Shown: positions 33,002-43,897 of the stretch, in pieces
How the letters are laid out: the number at the start of each line of letters is the position of its first letter
Numbering within the stretch: the first letter of the stretch is position 1
Assembly (NCBI GenBank): GCA_964036195.1
Contig: OZ038455.1
Location: forward strand, 17,067,855-17,131,854
DNA length: 64,000 nt
Direction of reading: 5' to 3'
From: Sphaerolaimus hirsutus
Taxonomy: Eukaryota > Nematoda > Chromadorea > Monhysterida > Sphaerolaimidae
The notes under the pieces: model-generated
What the model was told of the DNA's origin: nothing
Seen by the model: the letters and a program-made list of their open reading frames with translations, nothing else
The model's database searches: none
Program-made: the position numbers and the translations under genes

Positions 33002-33309
33002 CAGTGCTTATAAAAAATGGCACATGATCCACATGCGGGTGGGCGTGATTCAAATTCCTTTTAGTCCCCTTTTCATGGTGACTGTTCCCCGCGGTGATCA
33101 CGGGTGAGGCTTGGTGAAGCACAACTTTTGGCACTGGGCCAATTCTGTCCTGCTGCTGCTGCGAAGTGGCCCCGCTGCCAGTACTGTGCCTATTTCCAAT
33201 TTGGAGTTTAGCAGGTTTAGCATTCAGGCTTGAGTGAACGTAGACTGACATTTTTGCGAGAGTGGGAATAATGTGGCTCCACTGGAATGCATCGTAAGGG
33301 TTTTCAGTG
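33002..33309 (-). CDS. Gene 3, candidate upstream exon
   Basis: A minus frame open for more than 100 codons with good coding character, ending at a GTGGGT donor in phase 1. It contains YDAFQWSHIIPTLAKMSVYV, then a Gln run (SQQQQDR) and a His-rich end (NHAHPHVDHVPFF). The 5' limit is uncertain: a weak acceptor lies at 33310, while the frame stays open to 33347. An in-frame ATG at codon K-M-S-V could be a start. No domain recognised. Confidence 0.48.
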
Positions 33310-33384
33310 CTTTTTAGGGTAGACGAATGTTCAGAAGTGTAACACACACGTTAAAAATATTCCAAAAATGAAACAATAGGGGAA

Positions 33385-33575
33385 CTGGAGGGATAGATAG
33401 CTGAAAAATCTTCGATTCGAAAAATAGCTGGGCGATTTGGGGAGGGGGGTTTAGGGGATAGTAGCCAAAAAAAATTGCCTCCGGGATAGATAGATAGCTG
33501 AGCGGCCTCCGGGATAGATAGATAGCTGGGCGGTTTGGGGGGGGGGGATTACCCCCCTCGGATACCCCTGGATTA
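33385..33575. mobile_element. F6 element, one half
   Basis: Repeated GGGATAGATAGATAGCTG words, a G run, then CCTCGGATACCCCTGG at the tip. This matches the right half of 41949-42469. Confidence 0.6.
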
Positions 33576-34084
33576 GTGTTCGGGATCCCGTTTGAACACT
33601 TCTAAAAATTATATTTAAAAAAGAATGAAGAAAAACCCCAACGTTAATTTGCATGTGAAAATACACGTTTGGGTACAAAGATTGCAAAATATCTAATAGA
33701 AGGTACTGAAAATTTCAGCTTCCATTTAAAACACTGAACTGATTTCCTAATATAATATCCTGTCGGGGGTCTTGTGGAGGTTTAATAAAGTTTTGACAGG
33801 ATGCTCTTCTAAATAAACTAAGTAGTGTAATGGGAAGCGTTAATTCAGGAAATATTGAAGCACTATAATATAAAAACACTGTAGAACGATAGATTTCATG
33901 ATAGTAATCACAATACTACAGTTAACTCCCCTTCAAAAGGCCAAAAAATAGCATAAATGAGATACTGGCATCATTAAGCCGCGTGCAAAGATGGAATGAT
34001 CCAATTTATAATTATAATTTTTGAATTGAAACAATTGAATGAAGAAAGTTTGGGCACAAAATTACGCGAATAAATATAACACAT
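33576..34084. other. AT-rich DNA, no gene
   Basis: No gene, repeat or RNA signal seen apart from one F8-like word (GGGATCCCGTTTGAACAC) at 33581-33598. Confidence 0.4.
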
Positions 34085-34236
34085 TTAGCGTCTTGTGTTT
34101 ACTGCACTAAATGCTTTCAAGTGCAGTGCGTAGATCTTTAGAATTTCATCTGCAGTTGCGACCATTTCTTCGGTTGTACCCACCGAAATACCCGAAATCT
34201 CTAAATCCAACGGCACCTCCAATTGAAGGGTATATT
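34085..34236 (-). CDS. Gene 2, 3' coding exon abutting a MITE
   Basis: A minus frame ending in TAA at 34087-34085, reading about 50 codons: LQLEVPLDLEISGISVGTTE, then a helix-like DEILKIYALHLKAFSAVNTR. Codon use is strongly coding-like. Upstream it runs directly into the hairpin MITE at 34237-34472. With the MITE removed, the frame meets a TAA (GCT TAA TAT) and no AG acceptor is nearby. Either a TTTGTAG acceptor in the MITE tip is used, or the exon is a truncated relic. No family recognised. Confidence 0.45.
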
Positions 34237-34472
34237 GTGCCTACAAACACTAGTTTTCACCGTGACTTCGTGTGAAAACTGAAATTTTTTCAAATGCAAA
34301 TAAATGAACACGGTTGAATGATTTTATTTAATTTTAATTGGAATTAAAATTAATAAAAGTATAAATTTGAATATTTAAAAAAAATAGCATCCAAAAAGAG
34401 TAGGCTGGATGTCGCCATGTCGCCATTTCAGTTTTCACATCGGTCACGGTGAAAACTAGTGTGTGTAGGGCC
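34237..34472. mobile_element. Hairpin MITE with 3-bp target site at the edge of gene 2
   Basis: Ends GTGCCTACAAACACTAGTTT and ACTAGTGTGTGTAGGGCC are flanked by ATT at 34234-34236 and 34473-34475. The arms TTTTCACCGTGAC and GTCACGGTGAAAA are inverted. Same family as 24959-25159. Confidence 0.8.
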
Positions 34473-34992
34473 ATTAAGCAAAATTGTTAAAACGTATTGA
34501 AAAAGTATGTATGCATACTAGGACATTCGATTGATATGTTTGCATTTCTTCGGAAAACGTACCTGTACTATTTAAAGTTTGGACAAATAATTTTGAATTT
34601 TCGTCCCGTGTGGGGCCAATGCCAAAAACGAAAATTGCCAAAATTGCGTACTGAACGAACGACGTCGGCAAAAGTAACCAAAAAGAACCGGTAGAAACTC
34701 GGTAGTGCCACGTTTTCCCGCCCGCTTCCAAATAACCCCCAGTGTCACAAATGATAAGACAGGGGATCTTGATATATGCGCGTAGGTATTTAGGTATACC
34801 AGAAATAAAGCGACGGCCCAAAAAGCATTCAAGCATGCGATAATTTGTTCAGAGTCCGCTGCGCCGCGCCGCGGTGCACAATGCAGCGGGGATAGACAAA
34901 TGGCAGTGCAGATGAGCGAGTTGGCAGACACGCGCCCAATACGCGGCGCCAGGGCGCACTGGCGTTGGCGCCAAAAGCACTGCCGTGGCGAC
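34473..34992. other. Overlapping open frames, no clear gene
   Basis: Two minus frames of about 120 codons (34474-34836 and 34572-34931) and one plus frame overlap. None has splice or start context that separates it from the others. One of them could be an upstream exon of gene 2. Confidence 0.25.
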
Positions 34993-35420
34993 CAGGGACG
35001 TGTCTAGGATTTTTGAGCGGGGGGAGCCTGTATGTCTACTGAGGCCGGCGAACGGGGGGGGGCTCAGCACCCCCCCCCTAAAATTTTGCCTACACACAAA
35101 CGGAGTGGCGTTTTGGCGCTAGCGCCATTCATAGGCGCCACGCCATGGCGCCATTGACGTTGGCGCTGAGAACAACTGTAAATGTATGTAAATTGACATA
35201 GGTACATATAGCGAATGCTGCATCAGGCACGAAATTGAGTAAATTTACAGGGGCGTGACTGCAGCGACTGATTTTAGTAAAATACCTGCTTTGAAATGGA
35301 CATGTGCGCAAAAAATTTACAAATACCTCGAAAATTGATGCTGAAAGTTGCATTTTCCCGGCCAGGGAACGGGGGGCTACAGCCCCCCCCCCAGGCCCCA
35401 GCCCCCTGGTTACGTCCTTG
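34993..35420. mobile_element. hAT MITE family F2
   Basis: Ends CAGGGACGTGTCTAGG and CCTGGTTACGTCCTTG are flanked by GTGGCGAC (34985-34992) and GTGGCGAG (35421-35428). Interior G/C runs and GGCGCC words as in 3775-4198, but more diverged. Confidence 0.82.
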
Positions 35421-35826
35421 GTGGCGAGGCGACCACGAGCCCTAAACGCAACATAGGTAAATCAGTATTTGGGGCCGCCAGTGGAAACAGGTAGCCACCA
35501 AATTACCTAGTAAGGTTTCAAAATGTTATTTTTGACTGAAAGTGAATCAATTAACCATAAAATAGGTAGGTCAATAAAATTGTCGACAATTAGTATTAGA
35601 AAACCTCGTTAATGCCGTGCGCTGGCAGTGGAACAACGAGCATACTTTTATAAAAATAATACAGATTAAGGCGGCGCCATGGCGTGTTTCCAATCACCAC
35701 TCGGATGACCCAAAGTGAGGTATGACAAAATTGAGCGAGCTATTTTGCCGCACAAAATTTAAGTTTAGGCCATGGAGAAGCACCATAATCGGTCGAACTT
35801 AGTGGTGCTGTGATCAATTGGATATC
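35421..35826. other. Unique DNA left of copy B
   Basis: No gene and no repeat recognised. Homology with copy A starts at about 35827. Confidence 0.4.
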
Positions 35827-36079
35827 ATGACTTTATCATGTGCATTTTGTAGTGTTTTGTAGTAAGTTCAATCAACTACTACACATAGTAAGCAAACTGG
35901 AATATGAAGCTGTGAAAAAGCGAACTAAATATTTTCAGTTGACCGAAAACCTCGATAAAATAATGCGGTTATTTTAACACTAGTGCATAATTTTACTAAA
36001 CAATATAACATCTGTACTAAATAATTTTCAGTACACGCGATAGAAAACGGATTATCTGCATCGCCTACAGTGATCTAGT

Positions 36080-36279
36080 GGCACTGCGCACACTAGTTCA
36101 CTGCCAGACTTTGGTAAACTCGATAATCGGCTTTGAACGCATTTGAGTTTACCAGAATGAGGTGTCTGTCAACTGCAGTTGATGGGATGAGGAATAACTC
36201 ATTCTAGTAAACTCAAATGCGTTCAAAGACGATTTATGAGTTTGCCAAAATCTAGCAGTAAACTAGTGTGCGCACGCGC
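36080..36279. mobile_element. Hairpin MITE with 3-bp target site, copy B of 485-684
   Basis: Same element at the same position as in copy A. The left target site is now AGT while the right is AAT, one substitution. Confidence 0.75.
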
Positions 36280-37057
36280 AATCTGTACGTACATACACAT
36301 GAAAAAAAATAATACTGATGTGCATGAAAACGTCGACGAAGACACGCGATGCAAATAAGCGTGCTAAATACAGTTAGCCAAATTCCGAGCCAAAACAGTA
36401 AATATGCTTGCGGCAGAAGCAAAAACAAAAAAGGAAATAAATTAGTACGCGGCGGAAAACTCGAACGAGATATCCATAATGAGACACTCTAACATGTCTC
36501 TAAACTACAGAACGGTTGCAATGAATCGGGCTGCCCGACAAAACGTGTCGGGCAAATAGAACCCCGTCCCGTCTGGAAGGGTGCCGCAGGGCGCCGCTGC
36601 TAATAGATCACACAAATGGGGCCGCACAAAATTCCTCGGTCAGGTAATCAGCCCACTAGATCCAGATGCGTTCAATCATGCAAATCTGTCGGGCGCCCGA
36701 CGGATAAAGTTGACAATTTTTGGGTCGGGAAAATGGCAAAAGCGGCAGAGACTGAAGGAAGCAAACAAGCAAACGATATTGTTTTGCAATCGACAGATGG
36801 ATGATAAAAACGGAGCATGAAGTTTCGTTTTGACGCTACATTTTTATATAAAGTGTTCCATATTCACCGGATTTGAGTGGCATGATCCCCAACAGATTTT
36901 TAAACAATGGTTGAATTTTTGCGCAACACGCAGACAGACAAAAGACACTGTATAGCCATTGCAAGCATTTGCAGTTTGATCACACCGAGCCGCACCTGCC
37001 AAGTAAAAGGCACTGGGAAGTATGGCACTGTGCATGGGTTGCGTTCCAACCTGGAAC
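36280..37057. other. Gene-free stretch of copy B
   Basis: Matches 685-1470, including the GCCCGAC palindromes. It has about nine extra bases (GGTCGG region) near 36722. No gene. Confidence 0.5.
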
Positions 37058-37532
37058 CATAGTTGTTAATGCGTATTTACTTTTACTCAAAAAGTACTCA
37101 AGTACTGAGTTAATACGCATACGCATACTTTGAAAATAGTATTCGTACTCGCATTTACGCTTACGTTTTGAGAGTACTCGAGTACAGTAGAGTAATTTTG
37201 CCGAGTACAGAAAGAGTATTTTTCCACAATATTTTACCAATTTTTTGAAATGCCAACCATGATTTAACTACCTTTTGATAAAGAATACTTCCTAATATCA
37301 AGAAAACACCTTTCTGTTGTCCAGGGTAAATATGCATATTGCCCCTTCTAAATTTTCCAGAAAGAACAGTTTTTTTACTGGCTTTACGTTTTCCTGTAAA
37401 AAAAACTCGCGTTTACGCTTTCTCGGGAAAAATACTTTTACTCACGTTTACTCGCGATCGCGAGTAAAAATAAATAGAATACTTTACGCTTACGCATACT
37501 TTAGCAAAAGTTTGGTACTTATAACAACTCTT
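37058..37532. mobile_element. hAT-like family F5, copy B of 1471-1961
   Basis: Ends CATAGTTGTTAATG and TAACAACTCTT, flanks CCTGGAAC and CCTGGAAG. The right end is better preserved than in copy A. Confidence 0.7.
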
Positions 37533-38022
37533 CCTGGAAGTTCCAAGAAAACGGCACGGGCGACAATGGACACCTGCAACTTGCTGATGCTACACAGAAA
37601 GGCCCCGCGTTACCAAACTTGGCTGGGGGGGGGCTTTTTTCATTTTCGCAGATTCAAAACGGCATAACGTAGACTCAATGAATTCACAACCGATTTTGAT
37701 GGTTTTCAGAACTTAAAATGATAATAATGGTGTGTCGAATCATAAAAATCATAAGAATTATTTTTAGGTTGTCGTGGTCAAATTTGTGATGAAAATGGTT
37801 ACAAATATTTAAGTAATATCACAAGTACTAATTACTGTCTGTAGGTAGGTAATGTATTTTGTAATGTAATGTACTCTGCTGCTTTGCTAGGATAACATAC
37901 TGTACAGAGAATATTTTGGTGAATACCTGGTAGGCAAAAAATGGACAAAAGAATCATCTAAATATGATGAAAGCAATGTAATATTTATGATGAAAAATAA
38001 AAAAATGTTAGGTTCCCCATTC

Positions 38023-40858
38023 ACATGGGAGAGGATAAATCACGCTTTAAATGTGTCAGCAGGAACTCAGCAGCGAAGGGCACCAGCAACAACTGGCACC
38101 GCACTGCACCAGCACAGGAGCTATACTTAAAAAAACCGCCACGTGCCAGATGGCCGCCCTGAAAATCGCCAAGGCGTACCGCACTAGCACCGGTGCCGTT
38201 CGGTGCTGGCACCGTGTCAGTGGTGCTCCGGTGCCCTTCCATTACCAACCTTACCAAAATCAAATTGACAAAATAACAAAAAGTCCTCAAAACTTGCAAA
38301 CATGGGCAATTTCAAACGCACCCGGTAAAGTACCGCAACGGAACCCAGCTGCAGTATTTATCAGTGTTTGAATCCGGTAAAGTTCCCTCAGTCCAGGGCT
38401 GATTTTTGCTGGAACTCTGCTAGTGTAGCTACGGCTGTATAACATCTTTAAATGTGCACAAATTGGACACGCAGTGAATTTGATTTTAAAATAGCAGACT
38501 TTTAAATTTAACTGGGCACTCTAGAAGTGTTGTAAATAGTGATATAACGCAACATTAACTTTGGATCAATTTCTTTTTTAGGATAACGGGGATGAAAAAT
38601 ATTTTTCTTAGATTTATGTAAAGGTGTAAACAGATATTTATAATGTAGTGTGTAGGATTGAGTTTCTGCACGGCATAGATGTGTCATTAACGGTGTTACA
38701 AGAAGTTTACATCTAATTTTGTCACGCTGATTATACAGAACATTATTTGTGGCCAATTATATACTGTATAACCCTACTCCACACATCACCCAAACACTCT
38801 CCTAGCCCCATTGAGAAATTTATTTTACACCATTTTTTATTAGACACCTGAAAACTGAGTTTACGTCCGCTGCCCTCTAGCTGGAGGGTTCACAATTTTA
38901 AAGTGTGTAAATAATATTCCCCCGAAAATTCCCCTTCCCCCAAAAGAATTTTGAGTGCAAGTGTCATAAATGAACGATTTTCGTTCCTGTGATTTTGACA
39001 TTCTTCTACTTCTAACCCTTCAATCAGAGATTTGGCATCTACACCAAGAAGGTTGAATGCCGAAATTGAGTCCGATTGGCAAAAAAACTTGGTGATGGAC
39101 CAATTTTGATGCTATATTAAGTCGCCGAAGCCTCGTCCACTGGTGTATACTAGGGAAGATACGGGCTACCCCCCCCCCCAATTTTCTATCTGTTCCCTGT
39201 CGCTAGAGTTATGTCACACAAAAATAGTTAGTGCCGAACTTGATGTGGAAGCTGTTTATATGTATTTTATATACGATAGGTATATATTGAAAATTTATTG
39301 GGGTAGCTGCGTTCTGCACATGAATTGAATAGTGAAAATAAAATTCAAATTACAAACTTGAAAATTCAAAATGCAGTAACACACAAATATATAGCTTGTT
39401 CCATTCAAACTGATTGAAACACGGACCAGAGCATGGATAACATGGGAGAGGATAAATCACGCTTTAAATGTGTCAGCAGGAACTCAGCAGCGAAGGGCAC
39501 CAGCAACAACTGGCACCGCACTGCACCAGCACAGGAGCTATACTTAAAAAAACCGCCACGTGCCAGATGGCCGCCCTGAAAATCGCCAAGGCGTACCGCA
39601 CTAGCACCGGTGCCGTTCGGTGCTGGCACCGTGTCAGTGGTGCTCCGGTGCCCTTCCATTACCAACCTTACCAAAATCAAATTGACAAAATAACAAAAAG
39701 TCCTCAAAACTTGCAAACATGGGCAATTTCAAACGCACCCGGTAAAGTACCGCAACGGAACCCAGCTGCAGTATTTATCAGTGTTTGAATCCGGTAAAGT
39801 TCCCTCAGTCCAGGGCTGATTTTTGCTGGAACTCTGCTAGTGTAGCTACGGCTGTATAACATCTTTAAATGTGCACAAATTGGACACGCAGTGAATTTGA
39901 TTTTAAAATAGCAGACTTTTAAATTTAACTGGGCACTCTAGAAGTGTTGTAAATAGTGATATAACGCAACATTAACTTTGGATCAATTTCTTTTTTAGGA
40001 TAACGGGGATGAAAAATATTTTTCTTAGATTTATGTAAAGGTGTAAACAGATATTTATAATGTAGTGTGTAGGATTGAGTTTCTGCACGGCATAGATGTG
40101 TCATTAACGGTGTTACAAGAAGTTTACATCTAATTTTGTCACGCTGATTATACAGAACATTATTTGTGGCCAATTATATACTGTATAACCCTACTCCACA
40201 CATCACCCAAACACTCTCCTAGCCCCATTGAGAAATTTATTTTACACCATTTTTTATTAGACACCTGAAAACTGAGTTTACGTCCGCTGCCCTCTAGCTG
40301 GAGGGTTCACAATTTTAAAGTGTGTAAATAATATTCCCCCGAAAATTCCCCTTCCCCCAAAAGAATTTTGAGTGCAAGTGTCATAAATGAACGATTTTCG
40401 TTCCTGTGATTTTGACATTCTTCTACTTCTAACCCTTCAATCAGAGATTTGGCATCTACACCAAGAAGGTTGAATGCCGAAATTGAGTCCGATTGGCAAA
40501 AAAACTTGGTGATGGACCAATTTTGATGCTATATTAAGTCGCCGAAGCCTCGTCCACTGGTGTATACTAGGGAAGATACGGGCTACCCCCCCCCCCCCAA
40601 TTTTCTATCTGTTCCCTGTCGCTAGAGTTATGTCACACAAAAATAGTTAGTGCCGAACTTGATGTGGAAGCTGTTTATATGTATTTTATATACGATAGGT
40701 ATATATTGAAAATTTATTGGGGTAGCTGCGTTCTGCACATGAATTGAATAGTGAAAATAAAATTCAAATTACAAACTTGAAAATTCAAAATGCAGTAACA
40801 CACAAATATATAGCTTGTTCCATTCAAACTGATTGAAACACGGACCAGAGCATGGATA
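38023..40858. repeat. Recent direct tandem duplication, 2 x ~1.42 kb
   Basis: 38023-39439 and 39440-40858 look identical apart from the length of one C run (9 to 12). The outer left border reads TTCACATGGGAGAGG, the outer right border GATAACATGGCATGTGG, and the junction at 39440 GATAACATGGGAGAGG, so the break used the 6-base microhomology ACATGG. Copy A has one unit (about 2445-4365). Open frames inside are duplicated but not coding-like. Confidence 0.93.
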
Positions 40859-40864
40859 ACATGG

Positions 40865-41523
40865 CATGTGGTAAACATAATGAGCTTAGAGCATGTGATA
40901 AGTAACATGACAAACGAGTGTTGATTTCCAGTGCACAACAAATTTAGAATCCCTACGCGCACGAATGGACTCGCTGAGAAAATCTATTAGGAATTTTCTT
41001 CATTTCCCATTTCTTCCGCCCAAGAGGTGTTCGTTGGTGCTGTTTTTTTATGTCAATCCCACTAATTGTGACCGAAATTACTACCGTATTCCCTTTAGTT
41101 AGCCTAGGAAACACTCGAATACACCCCCCACGCTACAGCACGAGTGTAATGCAAGTATAAATAGAATGATATATTTACTATTCGCATGCAACTTAGCAAA
41201 GAGTGAAGCTGCACCCTGACACTTGACCGAATTATCAAACAGAGATAAATATTTATAAGAATGGAATCGTAAAAAAGCGAGTGCGTCGCGACAAGGCCGA
41301 ACTTGAAGATGTAGATATGTATGAATATTGTAAATACAAATGCATTGAAATTATCTGTAATAAGATGTTTATTATAGTCATAACAGAACAGTGTTCCGTG
41401 TGCACGGTCCATTGTCATGAATTACATATTTACCATATCCCTCTCAAAAAGCGTTTTGTAGCGCAAATTCTGGTGGGAGGAGTTTTCAAATTAAAAAATA
41501 CTTCCCCTGGGGCTTTTTTAAAG
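40865..41523. other. Gene-free stretch of copy B
   Basis: Matches 4371-5042. No gene. Confidence 0.5.
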
Positions 41524-41531
41524 GACCTGGG

Positions 41532-43031
41532 TAGTGATGGAAAAGCGCCATGGCGCTGGCGCCTGGCGCTAGCGCCAAAGCAGAAAGCGCCATGGCGCTT
41601 TTGGCGCTTGGCGCTAAAATGCTCTGGCGCCATTGGCGCTTGGCGCCGGGATCTGAGAAAGCGCCATGGCGCTTTTGGCGCTTGGCGCCATTTTATGGCG
41701 GCGCTATTGGCGCCTGGCGCCAGCATTTTAAATGGCGCCAAAAAAGCGCCAACCATTATTATAAAAATCCAGGAAGAAGTCTAGTAAACAAGTGGACTTA
41801 ACGACTTCTTGCACCTGACAAAATTTTTGTTCCCAAGCCCTGTTAAATTTGCATTTGATCACTAACCCTGAGTACCCTAAAAACATTGAAATGTTGCATA
41901 GGTAGGTTGTCCAAAATTGCTCCTCATTTACTCACAATTCCAGCTACACAGGGGTATCTTGAATTTTGACCCTCCGAGTGGTTGGATAGATAGCAAATCG
42001 CTCCTCCGGAGGGATAGATAGCTGAAAAATTTTCTGGGGGGGGGTTTGGGGGGGGTTGTGGTGGTTCGATATATAGGCTTTTTCGGGGCACAGAAGGAAG
42101 AAAAGGGAGAAAAATCGCTAAAAGTAGGTGTAAAATAGCTCAAAATAGGTATACAAGGGCATTTAGTACTTAAAATAGCTGAAAATAGGCAGTTAGATGC
42201 ATGAACTATTGATTTTGGAGGTGAAAATCTATATATATATAGGAATGAAAAATAGCGATTTTGAGCGAAAATTGGGGTATAGTTTCTGAAAAATCGCTCC
42301 AGATAGGTAGATAGCTGGGCGATTTGGGGGGGGGGTTAGGGGGTAGTAGCCCAAAATTTTGCCTCCGGGATAGATAGATAGCTGAGCGGCCTCCGGGATA
42401 GATAGATAGCTGGGCGGTTTGGGGGGGGGTAACCCCCCCCAACCCCCCCCCCCCCATTCGAGACCCCTGCAGCTACCGTATATCCTCGAATAGGACCCCA
42501 GTGAGTTATAATTTCGTCAGTAAGTTTTGGAGGGGAAGTTACTCAACGGGGTGTTATTCGAGTGGGTGTTATTCAATGTGGTTTTTTTTCAATCTACCCC
42601 CTCGAAATTTACCACCTTGTATTTACCCCTTGAAATTCACCCAGGTCTGAGTGAGCTATAGAAATAATACTCTCCCCTTGCGATGCACCCACCGAAAATG
42701 AGTGTATCTACCCAATCCAACCCCCTTGATTTTGACTCTCGCGGAGGTTGGGTAGATAGCTGGAAAAAATTTTTCTGGGGGAGGCTGTTTGGGACATCGT
42801 GCGGCATAATAAAAAGCGTTTTCACTTTGGCGCTGGCGCCATTGGCGCTTGGCGCTATAGCTTCCTGGCGCCATTGGCGCTTGGCGCTGTGGTCCAGAAA
42901 AGCGCCATGGCGCTTTTGGCGCTTGGCGCTAAAACGCTCTGGCGCCATTGGCGCTTGGCGCCGTGGATCGGAAAAGCGCCATGGCGCTTTTGGCGCTTGG
43001 CGCTAAAAGCCTGGCGCTTTTTCCATCACTA
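41532..43031. mobile_element. hAT-like family F4, 1.5 kb, present in B only
   Basis: Ends TAGTGATGGAAAAGCGCC and GGCGCTTTTTCCATCACTA are flanked by GACCTGGG at 41524-41531 and 43032-43039. Copy A has one GACCTGGG (5043-5050), a clean empty site. Both arms, of about 200 bases each, are saturated with GGCGCC, GGCGCTTGGCGCC and GCGCCATGGCGC words. The middle is ordinary DNA plus an F6 element and a CCGTATATCC MITE fragment. No transposase frame. Confidence 0.93.
41949..42469. mobile_element. F6 element (GATAG repeats) nested in the F4 element
   Basis: It starts CAGGGGTATCTTGAATTTTG and ends ATTCGAGACCCCTG, flanked by CAGCTACA and CAGCTACC. The interior has GGATAGATAGATAGCTGGGC repeats and G/C runs. 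The target duplication supports a hAT-like origin. Confidence 0.75.
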
Positions 43032-43039
43032 GACCTGGG

Positions 43040-43897
43040 TACTCCAGTTCATAATAACTCTGCACACATAGGTAGGTATATTGGAGTCTTGCCAACTACG
43101 TAAACAGAACATAGACTGGGTGAAAACGTCGCCCAGACAAAAACACTGGTGCGGTTGGCAAGAATCCAAGACAGCGGAGTATGGTAAATATGGTAAATAT
43201 GTAAAAAGTAAATTGTCAAAGTCATGTAGGTAAAACGCCCTGTAACATCTCAAAAACATGTAAAAGAGCCTGTAAAATGTCAAATGTCATGTAAAAGCCC
43301 CGGTAAAATGTCATCAGTGACGCAAAACATCGCGCTGCTTGAAACTTGCTCTTTTACACGACTTTTGACATCTTACATGGAATTTTACATTTTGCAGCGT
43401 TTTTTAAAGAGTATGGGACTAGCGCCAGAACGGGGGGGGGGGGTGTTTATATAAAGTAAAATGAAAAAGTAAAAACTACAACTCACCACTAGTTTTGGAT
43501 TTCGGGACATTTGTATTAGATTTCGGCGGTCTTTTATTTGGATCGGCAGCAGCAAAATACAGAAAAGTCACTTCGTTCAAATCTTTTACAACACCCGATA
43601 GCATTGCCATTTTAGGCAACTTTCCAAAAGAAATATACGTTGTTTAGTAATTATGATAACTGATTAAAATGATAGACTGAATATTGCGGCTAGCTGCTGG
43701 ATGGGGTTGCAATTTAGCGATTGCGTTTAGGTGTCTCACTCTCAATCATATTAACAAAAAATGTAAGTGAGACTATTGCAATGAAAACAACGTAAAAAGA
43801 ACATTTAAACTTCACCACAAGATCAAGCACATTTAAAAATGGTGTTAAAAATAGAGACATAAAGATGTCATATATGTGCAACGGTAAACGTAAATAC
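43040..43897. other. Gene-free stretch of copy B
   Basis: Matches 5051-5907, including the TGTAAAATGTCA words. No gene. Confidence 0.5.
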
